This document shows positions 26,840 to 35,664 of a stretch of DNA of 64,000 nucleotides, piece by piece. The DNA comes from Microbulbifer bruguierae (GTDB lineage Bacteria; Pseudomonadota; Gammaproteobacteria; Pseudomonadales; Cellvibrionaceae), in contig NZ_CP118605.1 in the NCBI RefSeq assembly GCF_029869925.1, positions 3,376,001 through 3,440,000 on the forward strand. Reading direction: 5' to 3'. The position numbers were made by a program, and so were the translations under genes. Within the stretch, counting starts at the first letter, position 1. Each line of letters opens with the position of its first letter. The notes under the pieces are model-generated. The model saw only the letters and a program-made list of their open reading frames with translations. It made no database searches and had not been told where the DNA came from.

Positions 26840-28093
26840 TTATTCAGGCTGCCACTTGGACGCGGCCTCGAAGAAACTGAAGCTTTCCCGCATCGCAGCT
26901 TCGTCCTTGTCGTTCGGCGGGAAATAGCTGAGTTTGACGATCACCGTGTTGGTGGACGGGTCGACGAAAATAAACTGGCCCTGCAGGCCGATGGCGGAAT
27001 AGGCGGGAGTTTTGGACACAGTCCACCACTGGTAGCCGTAATCGATCGGGCCTTCTTCCGGGCCGGCGGGCTTGGTCGATTCCTTGATCCAGTCGGCGGG
27101 AATGATCTGCTTACCGTTCAATTTGCCTTGATTCAGCATCATCAGCCCCACGCGGGCATAATCCCGCATTGCCGCATTGAACCCGGCGCCGCTGAACTCG
27201 CGCCCGATACCCGGCTCGCCATCCATAATGAAAAAGCCATCGAATTCAGCCCCCAGTGGTTCCCACAGGCGGCTGGCCATATAGGAAGCCAGGTTGCTGC
27301 CGCCGCTCACCCGCTCCAGCAGCAGGCCGAGTACCGCGGTATCGATGGTCTTGTACTGGAACACTTCCCCCGGCGCGTGTGCGCGTTTGATATCCCGCGC
27401 CACGTCCGCAAAGCGCACCACGTTTTTCACCAGTGCCTGGATATGATTGCGTGCGGCGATTCCCGGGCTGTCAAACTCATAGCTCTCCTCGTAATCCACA
27501 CCGGACCGCATCTGCAGTACCTGACGGATGGAAACCCCCTGGTAAGCACCTTTTTTCAGCTCTGGCAGGTAGTCGGTGATGTCGTCGTCGAGGGAGCGGA
27601 TGCGCCCTTCTTCCAGGGCGCAGCCCACCAGCAGCGAGGTCAGGGACTTGGTCATGGACCAGCCCATAAAGTGGGTATCCGGTTTGCTGTTATTGAGGTA
27701 GTTCTCGTAGACGATCTTGCCGTCCTTCATCACCAGCATGGCGTTGGTGTAGGTGCGATCGAGGAACTCGTCCGGGGTGTAAGTCTTGCCCTCAAAGCGG
27801 TAGCTGAAGTCGAGGGTGCGGTCCTCGCGGGGCAGTGCGAACGGGTTGCCGGAGCGGGCGACCTTACGGGTGGTGAACAGGGTATCCATGCTGCGGAAGG
27901 TCAGCACATTGATGTCGCCATCGTTCATGTGCCAGCGGGCATTCTGGATCGCCACCGACACGTCCGACTCGGGCCCAACCTGTGCCACCAAAGGCTCCAG
28001 GGTCACTTTGGCGTGTACCAATGTCGGCATCAGGCCGATGGATAGAATACCGGCAACATTGGCGAAAAATTGTCTGGTTGGTTTTTTTGTCAT
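26840..28093 (-). CDS. Serine hydrolase of the beta-lactamase/NylB fold
   Basis: A 417-residue class C-like serine hydrolase with a signal peptide (FANVAGILSIGLMPTLVHA). The active-site SxxK is SMTK in HFMGWSMTKSLTSLLVG (Ser about 175), the Tyr lies in RSGVDYEESYEF, and QWWTVSKTPAYSAIGLQGQF carries the last conserved region. The pattern resembles 6-aminohexanoate-dimer hydrolases and carboxyl esterases of this fold. AGGAG precedes ATG 28093. It precedes the TonB receptor on the same strand with 83 bases between, and probably works in the periplasm on what that receptor imports. Confidence 0.9.
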   Translation of the reverse strand: MTKKPTRQFFANVAGILSIGLMPTLVHAKVTLEPLVAQVGPESDVSVAIQNARWHMNDGDINVLTFRSMDTLFTTRKVARSGNPFALPREDRTLDFSYRFEGKTYTPDEFLDRTYTNAMLVMKDGKIVYENYLNNSKPDTHFMGWSMTKSLTSLLVGCALEEGRIRSLDDDITDYLPELKKGAYQGVSIRQVLQMRSGVDYEESYEFDSPGIAARNHIQALVKNVVRFADVARDIKRAHAPGEVFQYKTIDTAVLGLLLERVSGGSNLASYMASRLWEPLGAEFDGFFIMDGEPGIGREFSGAGFNAAMRDYARVGLMMLNQGKLNGKQIIPADWIKESTKPAGPEEGPIDYGYQWWTVSKTPAYSAIGLQGQFIFVDPSTNTVIVKLSYFPPNDKDEAAMRESFSFFEAASKWQPE

Positions 28094-28269
28094 TGTCCAT
28101 TACTCCTGGCAAAGCCCGGACAGCGTCTGCTGTCACAGTCATCATTTTCGAACCCTGTTCGATGCTATGGATGGGCGAGCGGAGTGTCATATCCAATATG
28201 AGATATGCGGGAGACAGAGAGAGCGGTTAGTCGAGGAGAGCGAGGTGGAATAGAGCAATTTGGAGGTGC

Positions 28270-28293
28270 GTGGCGCCAAAGGTCAGGCGCCAC
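28270..28293. other. GC-rich hairpin 3' of the LuxR-type gene
   Basis: GTGGCGCC (28270-28277) and GGCGCCAC (28286-28293) form an 8-base stem with an 8-base loop, shortly past the LuxR-type stop. There is no T run, so it may be a weak or Rho-dependent terminator. Confidence 0.45.
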
Positions 28294-28308
28294 ACACAGA
28301 GAGGAAAA

Positions 28309-29442
28309 TCAGTTGAGGCTGTGCAGGGTCTTGGCAGAGATGGATGAACCGATAATGCGCACCAGCTCGGGCTGCCGGTGAACCCCCAGCTTGGAAAAGA
28401 TACTCTTCAGCTGCACACGGACAGTACCCACCGCGACTCCCAGTTTCGCCGCATATTCGGTGACGGAGTCACCTTCACAGAGCGCGATCGCAAGCTTCGC
28501 CTCGGCGGGCGTGAGGCCGAACAGCTGCACAATGTCCACCGCCTGCAGGTTCAGTTTGACCTCGCTCTCGGACAGGTACAGTGCGACATAGGGCGCAGCC
28601 GCAGAATCTGCCGCAGGCATGGGTAGCGCCAGTAACTGCAACGGCGCATCCCAGGCCGCGCCAATGGAACCCACAAACCGGGAGCCGCGCTCGCGGCCCG
28701 CGCGATCGATCAGTTCGGCAAACAGGCGCTGGTCACCGTTGGCCGCGCAGCGCAGTTTCTTCCCAGAAAGAGACAGATGGCGAGAGCGCTGGATAATCTG
28801 GCGCGCGCAGTGGTTGCTCCAGTGCAGGCCACCCTGGCGATCGAGCACTACAACCCCGGTATTGAATTGGTCCAGGGATTGGGAAAGAAATTCTGTGCGT
28901 GCTTCCAGCCGGCCGATTTTTTCTGCGAGAGAGACCGTCTGCTTCAGGTGGGGCGTGAGCAGGTGCAGGAAACGCTCCTGATCCTCGCTGAACTCGCGGG
29001 TGTCGTCGTAGCGCCGGTGCAAAATCATGCACAGGTTGCGGTCCTCCCCCAGCTGCACGCCCAGAATCGCCGGGCGCCCGAGGCCGAGCATCTGCATCCG
29101 TTCGCGCAGTGCCTTGAAACTGGGAACCTGCGCAGTGGAGCGGCACTCATTGCGAATAACGATACTTTCTGCCATCGGCATCCTTGCATGGCTGAGATCG
29201 AGGCGCGGATTGTCTGCATTGTTTACTAAGCAGTCATGGGCTTCTGCATGTTCGGTGGACGTGGAATCCCGCACAACCCACTGCTGGTTAAGGCGGTTGC
29301 CATCGCGCTTGAGCATCTGCACCACCACACTGCCCAGCTGCATTTCGTTCTTGATCAGATCCAGCGCCTGGCACCAGTTGCCCGGCTGTTCCGCAGACTT
29401 GTAGAAGGTGGGCAGCATTTGTTGCAGGAATTCAGGGTGCAT
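28309..29442 (-). CDS. LuxR-type (GerE HTH) transcriptional regulator
   Basis: A 377-residue regulator. The last 65 residues are a LuxR-type HTH: FGLTPAEAKLAIALCEGDSV, TEYAAKLGVAVGTVRVQLKS, IFSKLGVHRQPELVRII. The N-terminal 300 residues carry a possible GAF/PAS-like part (SLDQFNTGVVVLDRQGGLHW) but no receiver or autoinducer domain I can name. I use ATG 29442 (MHPEFLQQML); an upstream frame to 29583 is open but has a non-family N-terminus. It is upstream of the serine hydrolase, TonB receptor, amidohydrolase, DUF3237 group and likely regulates them. Confidence 0.85.
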   Translation of the reverse strand: MHPEFLQQMLPTFYKSAEQPGNWCQALDLIKNEMQLGSVVVQMLKRDGNRLNQQWVVRDSTSTEHAEAHDCLVNNADNPRLDLSHARMPMAESIVIRNECRSTAQVPSFKALRERMQMLGLGRPAILGVQLGEDRNLCMILHRRYDDTREFSEDQERFLHLLTPHLKQTVSLAEKIGRLEARTEFLSQSLDQFNTGVVVLDRQGGLHWSNHCARQIIQRSRHLSLSGKKLRCAANGDQRLFAELIDRAGRERGSRFVGSIGAAWDAPLQLLALPMPAADSAAAPYVALYLSESEVKLNLQAVDIVQLFGLTPAEAKLAIALCEGDSVTEYAAKLGVAVGTVRVQLKSIFSKLGVHRQPELVRIIGSSISAKTLHSLN

Positions 29443-29689
29443 AGGTAACTCGCAAATCTGGTGGACCACGAACGGGGAGGTTCTCGGGGCCGTATCTCGG
29501 GGCTGTGATCCGGGGCCGCATATTGTATCGATGCCAAGGGTGGCCGGCGTGACGACTAGCAAATGATGCAAAGGATGCGCCAACCCGCTGTGCAGCGTTG
29601 TCGCTATCTATTCAGCAGCGCCACTATTTTCTATGGTGGGTCAGTTTCAACGCTGATTCAGGTTCAATGGTGAACCAGCGCAGGATGTT

Positions 29690-31090
29690 CTACGGTATGC
29701 CATCTTCAGCAGGCGAAAATTCTATTTCAGGCGCGGTAGCCTGATCCAGAAGTTCGAAGATTCCCTCTTCCCGCAGTACCCGCATCCCCAGCCTCTGATC
29801 GGAAATTCCCGGGCGCAACTTGTAATCGAAGTGCAGTCGCTCACCGCTCTCCACGGCCTCGAAGTAGCGGCAATTTACCTGATTGTGCAGTCGATGCAGG
29901 TGGTCACTGAGTTCGATCTGGTGGGAAGAAAACATAAACAGGCAATTTTCCCGGGTGGAGAAACGTTCCAGTATGGCGAGCGAGGCCTCAAATGCATCTT
30001 TTACATTGGTGCCTTTGAACGGCTCATCCATCAGAGTAAGCACCCGATCTCCCCGCGCAACGGCCTCTGCCACCGCCTTCACCCGCAGCGCTTCCGCGCG
30101 GAAGTAGCTCACTCCGCGGCACAGGTCATCGGTCAGGGATATGGAACTGAACAGGCACTGCACTGGCACAAACTGGAAAGACTGTGCTGGCACGCCCATA
30201 CCCAGGTGAGCGAGATACAGCGCAGTGGCAAAGGCGCGCAGGTAAGTGGTCTTGCCGGCCATATTGGGGCCGGTGAGAAACAGAATACGGTGTTGCTGGT
30301 TGAGTGAAACAGGATTGGCAACGGGATGTGCAAGATAGGGATGGTAAAGCCCTTCGGCCGTGACGTGCAGCGGGCCGTAGCAAATCTCTGGCATAACGAA
30401 CCCGTGTTCGGCATTGGCATCAGCCATCGACACCAGTGCCTCCATCTCATAATTCAGTGCCAACAACCGGTTGAGCGTGTCTTTTTCCTTGACGCGCAGT
30501 GCCTGGTCGAGCTTGAGCATTTTCCAGGTGCCCCAGCCCGCCACATCAAAATCCGGCACCATGCGCAAGTTGGGGCGAGACAGCAGCGCGCGCAATTGCT
30601 GCAGTAGCGGACCCAGTTCACCCGGGGCTGATTTCAGCGCGGGCAGCGCGACGAAACTACGCAGTGCCCGGATCATACGACAGGCTGCCTGGGCACCCTT
30701 CACAATACTGAAATAGTGGCTGTCCTGATTTGCCCAGACCTGAAACGCACCCAGCGCAAATTCCAGGCGATTACGGAAATCCAGGCTGGGTAGAATTTCC
30801 TCCAGATAATCCTGCGTGCCTTCGACCGCATACACCGACGGCATTTGTTTGAAAAGTGCCCGTGACTCCGTAATAAAGCGGACCGCCGCCTGTGTTGCCG
30901 CAATACGCTCCGCGCACGCCCAGGGGGTCTGCATACGCCGTCGCAGCAGCGCCGCACCGCCAACGGAGCGCGTCCGATTGCAGAAATCGAACAGACTTGC
31001 GCCGCCGTTATCGGACGTAAAAATTTCAAGGTCTTTGAATGTGTGGGAATCGATATCGAGAAGGTCAGGCCTGGCGCTGCTATTCGACAT
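29690..31090 (-). CDS. Short MutS-related ATPase
   Basis: A 466-residue protein with the core and ATPase part of MutS proteins but no N-terminal mismatch-recognition domain. Helical lever region at about 10-240 (LFDFCNRTRSVGGAALLRRR resembles the MutS core start). ATPase: Walker A GPNMAGKTT (about 271), SISLTDDL, Walker B-like VLTLMDEPFKGTN and the switch FSSHQIELSDHL. MutS proteins without domain I exist in many bacteria and are not proven mismatch-repair factors. ATG 31090 chosen (MSNSSARPD); an upstream in-frame ATG adds 20 residues of dubious sequence. Confidence 0.85.
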   Translation of the reverse strand: MSNSSARPDLLDIDSHTFKDLEIFTSDNGGASLFDFCNRTRSVGGAALLRRRMQTPWACAERIAATQAAVRFITESRALFKQMPSVYAVEGTQDYLEEILPSLDFRNRLEFALGAFQVWANQDSHYFSIVKGAQAACRMIRALRSFVALPALKSAPGELGPLLQQLRALLSRPNLRMVPDFDVAGWGTWKMLKLDQALRVKEKDTLNRLLALNYEMEALVSMADANAEHGFVMPEICYGPLHVTAEGLYHPYLAHPVANPVSLNQQHRILFLTGPNMAGKTTYLRAFATALYLAHLGMGVPAQSFQFVPVQCLFSSISLTDDLCRGVSYFRAEALRVKAVAEAVARGDRVLTLMDEPFKGTNVKDAFEASLAILERFSTRENCLFMFSSHQIELSDHLHRLHNQVNCRYFEAVESGERLHFDYKLRPGISDQRLGMRVLREEGIFELLDQATAPEIEFSPAEDGIP

Positions 31091-31305
31091 GGGCGGGGTT
31101 CCGGTGTGCAAAGAGAACCCGTAGAGCAAGCGTATTATCCAAAGGTTCAACCTGGTATTTATTGTTGTTCGCGTCTGTCATTTAAGCAGAAGCCAGCGTG
31201 AATGCAATCCGCGACTGTCAGGGAGAACCAGGATTTTACCGACGTCTTTTCATCGGGTACGGGAAAACACATTGCGCAGACCGCGCGTTGCATGATTCCT
31301 GCCGA

Positions 31306-32271
31306 TCACGCCACCGTTATTGCCAGTAGCTTCTCCGCATGCCGACGCAATTCGCGTTTGAGATCCGGCGGATTAAGAATCTCGAAGGTAATGGGCAATT
31401 GCACCAGTTGCGAAGCGAACCAGTTCAGGCAGCCGGTGTGCGCTCGCCACAACACCGCATCACCCCTGGGGGTCAGCAGTCCTACTTCGTCGCCGAGCAT
31501 GGCACTGGCGCTGGCAAGGTCTGTGTGCAGCAGCAACTCCGCTTCAATGCCCGACTCCATACTGGAAAAGCTTTGGGTGAGGTAGGCGGCGGCATCAAAA
31601 TTCTGTGGCCGTTGAAAGGGAATTTCCAGCCGGTGTAACCGCTGCATGCGGTCGAGACGAAATGTGCGGAGTTCCTCGCGCAGGTGGCAGTGGCCCACTG
31701 CGTACCAGCGGCCGTAGCGGAACACCAGGCCATAGGGGTCGAACTCACGCTGCGTGGCTCGCTCGTTACCATTATTGCTGCCGCTACCTCCGGCATAGTC
31801 GAATGCTGTGCGGCAGCGGTTTTGGGTTGCGGCCGCCAGGGTTGCCAGGGTGACACTGTCCGCTGCCGCGTTCGGCACCAGCTCCAGAGTAACGCTGTCA
31901 TCCAGTGCGCGCAGTTGCTGCTTCAGCTTCTGCGGCATCACCCGCTCAAGCTTGGCCTGGGCACTGGCGACCGCAGTGGAAACTTCTCCTACACTGAGGC
32001 TGCGCGCCGCCAGCAGGCCGAGGGAAATGGCCAGGGTCTCGTCATTGGTGAACATCATCGGCGGCAGCTTGTAGCCGGACACCAGCTGATAACCGCCATG
32101 CCGCCCGCGCTCCGCCGTCAGTGGAATACCGATTTCCTCAAGGGTCGCGATATAGCGGCGCAATGTGCGGCCATCCACCCCGAGCATCTGTGCCAGCTCG
32201 CTGCCACTGGCATTGCCGTGGATCTGCAACAGTTCCAGCAGCGCCAGCACGCGTGTCGTCGGATTCGGCAT
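31306..32271 (-). CDS. HTH-WYL transcriptional regulator (YafY-like)
   Basis: A 321-residue regulator. N-terminal winged HTH (RVLALLELLQIHGNASGSEL; LGVDGRTLRRYIATLEEIGI; GYQLVSGYKLPPMMFTNDE), then a WYL domain (FDPYGLVFRYGRWYAVGHCH, FRLDRMQRLHRLEIPF). WYL domains bind nucleic acid or small ligands. I use ATG 32271 because CAGG is better spaced from it; ATG 32280 is also possible. It is divergent from the glutathione S-transferase gene at 32406, with 134 bases between, and probably controls it. Confidence 0.9.
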   Translation of the reverse strand: MPNPTTRVLALLELLQIHGNASGSELAQMLGVDGRTLRRYIATLEEIGIPLTAERGRHGGYQLVSGYKLPPMMFTNDETLAISLGLLAARSLSVGEVSTAVASAQAKLERVMPQKLKQQLRALDDSVTLELVPNAAADSVTLATLAAATQNRCRTAFDYAGGSGSNNGNERATQREFDPYGLVFRYGRWYAVGHCHLREELRTFRLDRMQRLHRLEIPFQRPQNFDAAAYLTQSFSSMESGIEAELLLHTDLASASAMLGDEVGLLTPRGDAVLWRAHTGCLNWFASQLVQLPITFEILNPPDLKRELRRHAEKLLAITVA

Positions 32272-32405
32272 AACCTGCATCCTGCGTAATTTATTAGGAC
32301 GGAATATAGCCTAATTGGCCGTTACAGTGCTGGCGTTCCGATCACACACCCACTCAATGAAGAGTTCCGACCAATGATGAGTAATGAAAGCAACGGAGAG
32401 CGGCT

Positions 32406-33026
32406 ATGAATGACGAAGTAATCCTGTATACCAACCCCCAATCCCGCGGTCGTATCGCACGCTGGATGCTGGAGGAAGCCGGTGCGCCCTGCCGCACCGA
32501 AGTACTCGAATACGGCGGCAGTATGAAAGCCCCTGCCTACCTGCAGATCAATCCCATGGGCAAAGTGCCGGCGATCGTGCATCACGGCGAAGTCGTCACC
32601 GAATGCGCCGCCATCTGCGCCTACCTGGCAGATGCCTTTCCGCAAGCGGGGCTGGCACCACTGGCGGAAGAGTGCGCCAGTTATTACCGCTGGCTGTTCT
32701 TCGCCGCCGGACCTTTAGAGGCGGCGATCATCGATTCCAAGACCTTCGGTATAGAACCGGATGCGAAGAAGCAGACGATGGTGGGCTACGGCAGCTACGG
32801 GGCTGTGCTCGATAATCTTTCGAGCTGGTTTAAAAGCCACAGCTACGTAACCGGCGAGCGCTTTACCGCTGCCGATGTGTATGTGGGATCACAGATCAAC
32901 TGGGGTGTGCAGTTTGGCACCATTGAAAAACGCGCAGAGTTCATCGACTACGCGCAGCGGGTCACCGACCGTGACGCCTACCGTCGCGCCAACGAAAAAG
33001 ACGACGCGCTGATGGAGAAAGCCTGA
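32406..33026 (+). CDS. Glutathione S-transferase
   Basis: A 206-residue GST with both domains. Thioredoxin-like N-domain: ILYTNPQSRGRIARWMLEEA with the Ser of the catalytic region, NPMGKVPAIVHHGEVVTECA with the glutathione-binding VP-x-x and E-C/S step. Helical C-domain ends with TGERFTAADVYVGSQINWG, the usual capping box. GGAGAG precedes the ATG. It detoxifies an unknown electrophile. Divergent from the WYL regulator; shares the following terminator region with the convergent VOC gene. Confidence 0.93.
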   Translation: MNDEVILYTNPQSRGRIARWMLEEAGAPCRTEVLEYGGSMKAPAYLQINPMGKVPAIVHHGEVVTECAAICAYLADAFPQAGLAPLAEECASYYRWLFFAAGPLEAAIIDSKTFGIEPDAKKQTMVGYGSYGAVLDNLSSWFKSHSYVTGERFTAADVYVGSQINWGVQFGTIEKRAEFIDYAQRVTDRDAYRRANEKDDALMEKA

Positions 33027-33045
33027 CAGAAGTGGTCTGCTATTT

Positions 33046-33078
33046 ATAATTTTTTAAAGGCGGCCCCGAGCGGCCGCC
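33046..33078 (-). terminator. Terminator after the VOC gene
   Basis: Stem GGCGGCC / GGCCGCC (33059-33065 and 33072-33078). On the minus strand it is followed by TTTAAAAAATTATA, 20 bases past the VOC stop. It may also act on the GST transcript from the other side. Confidence 0.75.
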
Positions 33079-33098
33079 CACTTACTCCTCACTATCCG

Positions 33099-33515
33099 CT
33101 ATCCGTCCGCTTGCTCTATTGCCGCGGGATCCATCCACATAATCTCCCAGATATGCCCATCCAGGTCGCGAAACGAGCGGCCGTACATAAAACCGTAATC
33201 CTCCGGCTCACGAAAATCAGAGCCTCCCGCAGCGACCGCCTTGTCCAGCAGCGCATCCACCTCCGCGCGGCTCTCCGCAGACAGGCACACCAGCACCTCG
33301 GTGCTGGTGCGGGTATCGCAGATCGCAAGACCGGGGGTGAAGCTCAGAAACTTTTCATGGGTGAGTAACATGGCAAAGTTACTCTCGCCAATGATCATGC
33401 AGGTGGCAGTTTCATCGGTGAACCTGGGGTTGAACTCAAAGCCGAGTTCAGAGAAAAACTCGACGGATTTCCCAAGATCGGTCACTGGCAGGTTTACGAA
33501 CATCATTCTGGACAT
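33099..33515 (-). CDS. VOC-family protein (glyoxalase/bleomycin-resistance fold)
   Basis: A 138-residue VOC protein: MFVNLPVTDLGKSVEFFSEL, FAMLLTHEKFLSF, EVDALLDKAVAAGGSDFREP and FRDLDGHIWEIMWMDP with the terminal Glu. Members act on small ligands or bind antibiotics; function not predictable. GGAGGAAA precedes the ATG. It is convergent with the GST gene. Confidence 0.9.
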   Translation of the reverse strand: MSRMMFVNLPVTDLGKSVEFFSELGFEFNPRFTDETATCMIIGESNFAMLLTHEKFLSFTPGLAICDTRTSTEVLVCLSAESRAEVDALLDKAVAAGGSDFREPEDYGFMYGRSFRDLDGHIWEIMWMDPAAIEQADG

Positions 33516-33621
33516 GGCATTTCCTCCGTTCCAGCCAACGAATAATCGCGTTGGTATAAGGTAGTCGTATCACAGGGGGCGAATTCGACAGTGGGTACAA
33601 AATTAGCAGGGACAAGCTTTT

Positions 33622-34584
33622 ATGAAAATTATCCGGTACAAAAAACAGCTATTGGCGCTTATTCCGTTTTGTGCGATTACGGCATTTTTTATCTTGTCGG
33701 AAGACGAAAACAAGAAAACGGTCTTACCACTGGAAAACACGGAAAGCGCGGAAAAATTCCCCGATAACGAAGTTTCAGAGCCTTTAGGGAAACCTGCGGA
33801 TTTACCCGGTTTGGATCAACCAATTGAGAAGGGGGTTATTGAAACCGTATTCGGAACAACCGATCTCTCTGATGAGGACGACTGGTGTAATCACCTGCAG
33901 CTAGACGAATATTCAGCAATGGAAACATCAAGACATATTAAGGAGTTCTTTTCAAACTATGGATACGAGAGAAAGGCGTTTTTAACCCATGTTGGATATG
34001 ATCTGGATACGCTCATCTCGCTAACCAGGTCAGGTGACACTGTCGCGGCACTGACAATCGTTGCCGGAGAACATGAAAAGTCCGTAAAAAATTGGGCTGC
34101 GACTGAAGCATTGGCCCAGGGTGTTACGGGGATTGCTTTAACGCAGTTAAAAGCGAGTAAGCTTGTTCGAATAAAACCGGCACAGCTGGAAGGTGATGTA
34201 GAGAAGGCAAAAGGCTATCTCCTGGATGTGTTGACGCTGGATTTGTACGCAATACAGCTGGGCGACCTAGTTCCTTATTCGATAACGCAAGACTACCTTT
34301 CAAATAATTCCATCTCGATTCCATTGGAAGAAGGGGATTACGCCCAGATAAAAAACAGATCATCGGAGATGAAAGATAGACTTCTACAGTCTGGGAATAC
34401 GCCAGGCTTATCTGGTTTTCAGCCAGATATCCCAAAGGTCAAAGTACGCCTTGATCAATTAAAAATTGCCGGCATGAAGGTAGACGAAAAATTTGACGAA
34501 AAACTTTTGGGCGACATGGATTATTTCAGCGGAGATTGTGTAGATAAAAGCATAAAGTACATTCAAACTCTACAAAACAAATAG
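33622..34584 (+). CDS. Hypothetical single-span membrane or secreted protein
   Basis: A 320-residue protein I do not recognise. The N-terminus RYKKQLLALIPFCAITAFFIL is a signal anchor. Then an acidic, low-complexity linker to about residue 90, and a mostly helical remainder (EEFFSNYG-like EFFSNYGYERKAFLTHVGYD; LTRSGDTVAALTIVAGEHEK; AATEALAQGVTGIALTQLKA), with two Cys (about 89 and 309) that might pair. The stretch around 130-190 has a TPR-like periodicity. It is the first AT-rich gene of the accessory region that runs to about 46.2 kb and stands alone on its strand. Confidence 0.75.
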   Translation: MKIIRYKKQLLALIPFCAITAFFILSEDENKKTVLPLENTESAEKFPDNEVSEPLGKPADLPGLDQPIEKGVIETVFGTTDLSDEDDWCNHLQLDEYSAMETSRHIKEFFSNYGYERKAFLTHVGYDLDTLISLTRSGDTVAALTIVAGEHEKSVKNWAATEALAQGVTGIALTQLKASKLVRIKPAQLEGDVEKAKGYLLDVLTLDLYAIQLGDLVPYSITQDYLSNNSISIPLEEGDYAQIKNRSSEMKDRLLQSGNTPGLSGFQPDIPKVKVRLDQLKIAGMKVDEKFDEKLLGDMDYFSGDCVDKSIKYIQTLQNK

Positions 34585-34599
34585 TGGTTACAGGCAGTG

Positions 34600-34732
34600 C
34601 TACTGCCAGATACTCTCGTCCAATAACGTTTGCGTTAACTTCTCGACTTTCTCAAACCGCGGCGCTTTTGCGGCGTTGGTCAGCAATGCAATCTCACGCC
34701 GACAAGCCCACACCGTAGCATACCCCTGCGAT
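34600..34732 (-). pseudogene. Remnant of a serine hydrolase (C-terminal tail), copy 1
   Basis: About 44 codons, open from a stop near 34735 and ending at TAG 34600-34602. It contains REIALLTNAAKAPRFEKVEK and LTQTLLDESIWQ. The tail at 41297-41548 contains LVLLTNTAKAPWFEIAGKLT and LTQTLRDTGIWQ in the same order and orientation. The N-terminal part is missing. Confidence 0.75.
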
Positions 34733-34749
34733 TGCTAGATTTGACGGAC

Positions 34750-35082
34750 TCAGAATCTGGAGTCGTTCTCACAGGGAATGCCATCATGATCTCCATCCAT
34801 TTTTGTGTTTGGGCAGTTTTCTATAAAGAAATCAGCCTCTTCCCTTGAGTTCATTTGGCTACAATGCTGCCGACCATCACATTTAAACTTTTGATGCGAG
34901 ACCTGGCTTGATTCCGCGGGTTTTTTTGCTGGAGAGAGCTTGATAATGTCCAGGCCATCCGTGGAGCGACCGACCTTTTCTACATCGTAGTCTCCCCACC
35001 GGTTACCATTTACCGAGAATTGATCTTGGTATAATTTCCATCCTGCGAATACCAACAGGCCAAGAATTACGATTTTTTTCAT
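34750..35082 (-). CDS. Membrane-anchored protein with excalibur calcium-binding motif
   Basis: A 110-residue protein from ATG 35082 (MKKIVILGLLVFAGWKLYQD is a signal anchor). The C-terminus is an excalibur domain: FKCDGRQHCSQM, EEADFFIENCPN and the calcium loop DGDHDGIPCE. Such domains bind Ca2+ and are often found on extracytoplasmic nucleases or membrane proteins. A short linker (about 25-65) joins the two. An upstream in-frame ATG at 35130 would extend into the GC-rich hairpin. Neighbours are AT-rich hypotheticals. Confidence 0.8.
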   Translation of the reverse strand: MKKIVILGLLVFAGWKLYQDQFSVNGNRWGDYDVEKVGRSTDGLDIIKLSPAKKPAESSQVSHQKFKCDGRQHCSQMNSREEADFFIENCPNTKMDGDHDGIPCENDSRF

Positions 35083-35109
35083 TATTGATGCCTGAAACTC
35101 TAATCCAGC

Positions 35110-35163
35110 GGGCAACGGCGAGCGCAGCATCCCGGCAGCCTGTGGCTGCGTACCGCTGCGCCC
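35110..35163. other. GC-rich nested hairpin between two minus-strand genes
   Basis: GCGCAGC (35122-35128) pairs with GCTGCGC (35155-35161), enclosing GCAGCC (35135-35140) / GGCTGC (35144-35149), with GGGC/GCCC extending the outer stem. It is distinctly GC-rich in AT-rich surroundings. It could be a terminator of the gene at 35179 or a short mobile repeat; no attC core fits. Confidence 0.5.
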
Positions 35164-35178
35164 AGTAAAGTTAACTGC

Positions 35179-35664
35179 TCAAAAATCGAAAGGGCATTCT
35201 TCTTCTTTGCCCTGTGCCCATGCTAAAAGCAATTCTCCAGTGCTGTCATTGCCGATGGCATGATATTCAGTCACTTCTGTTTTAGTTGAGGATATTGGTC
35301 GTACCTGAACGACGGCGTTAATCATGCCATTTTCTGGTTGGCCAATACTTATGGTTTTTTCCTTGGCCAGAAGAGCGAACTGTTTTAACCCGTTTTCTTT
35401 ATTTTCGAGAGACACCTTCCAGTCTCTGCCGCTAACCATGGTGTTTTGTTGCCAGGTAACGGAAGTGCCATCGTAACAGGCGTATAGCGGCGTTCCCAAT
35501 TCAGTTAACACCTTTTCTATTGGGCTATTGATGGTGACGGTGTTTATGCGCCCTAAACTGGATGTTTTAATGCGTTCAACATATTCATCTGGGGTTTTAG
35601 GGTTTGACAATATAGCGCAGGATTGGAGTGAAAGTAGCGTGATTATAAAAATTACTTTTTTCAC
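35179..35664 (-). CDS. Hypothetical lipoprotein
   Basis: A 161-residue protein with a lipoprotein signal: MKKVIFIITLLSLQSCAILS, lipobox LQSC. The mature domain has strands typical of a small alpha/beta fold (NTVTINSPIEKVLTELGTPL; INAVVQVRPISSTKTEVTEY) reminiscent of START-like or similar lipid-binding folds, but I cannot assign it. The last residues ECPFDF hold a Cys that might pair with Cys in YACYDG. Neighbours are AT-rich hypotheticals on the same strand. Confidence 0.75.
   Translation of the reverse strand: MKKVIFIITLLSLQSCAILSNPKTPDEYVERIKTSSLGRINTVTINSPIEKVLTELGTPLYACYDGTSVTWQQNTMVSGRDWKVSLENKENGLKQFALLAKEKTISIGQPENGMINAVVQVRPISSTKTEVTEYHAIGNDSTGELLLAWAQGKEEECPFDF

Noticed and set aside
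35110..35177. Possible integron attC site between two small same-strand genes
   Set aside because: The fold is attC-like in outline, but no RYYYAAC/GTTRRRY core pair is present at its ends (GTTAACT does not fit), and no integrase is in the window.
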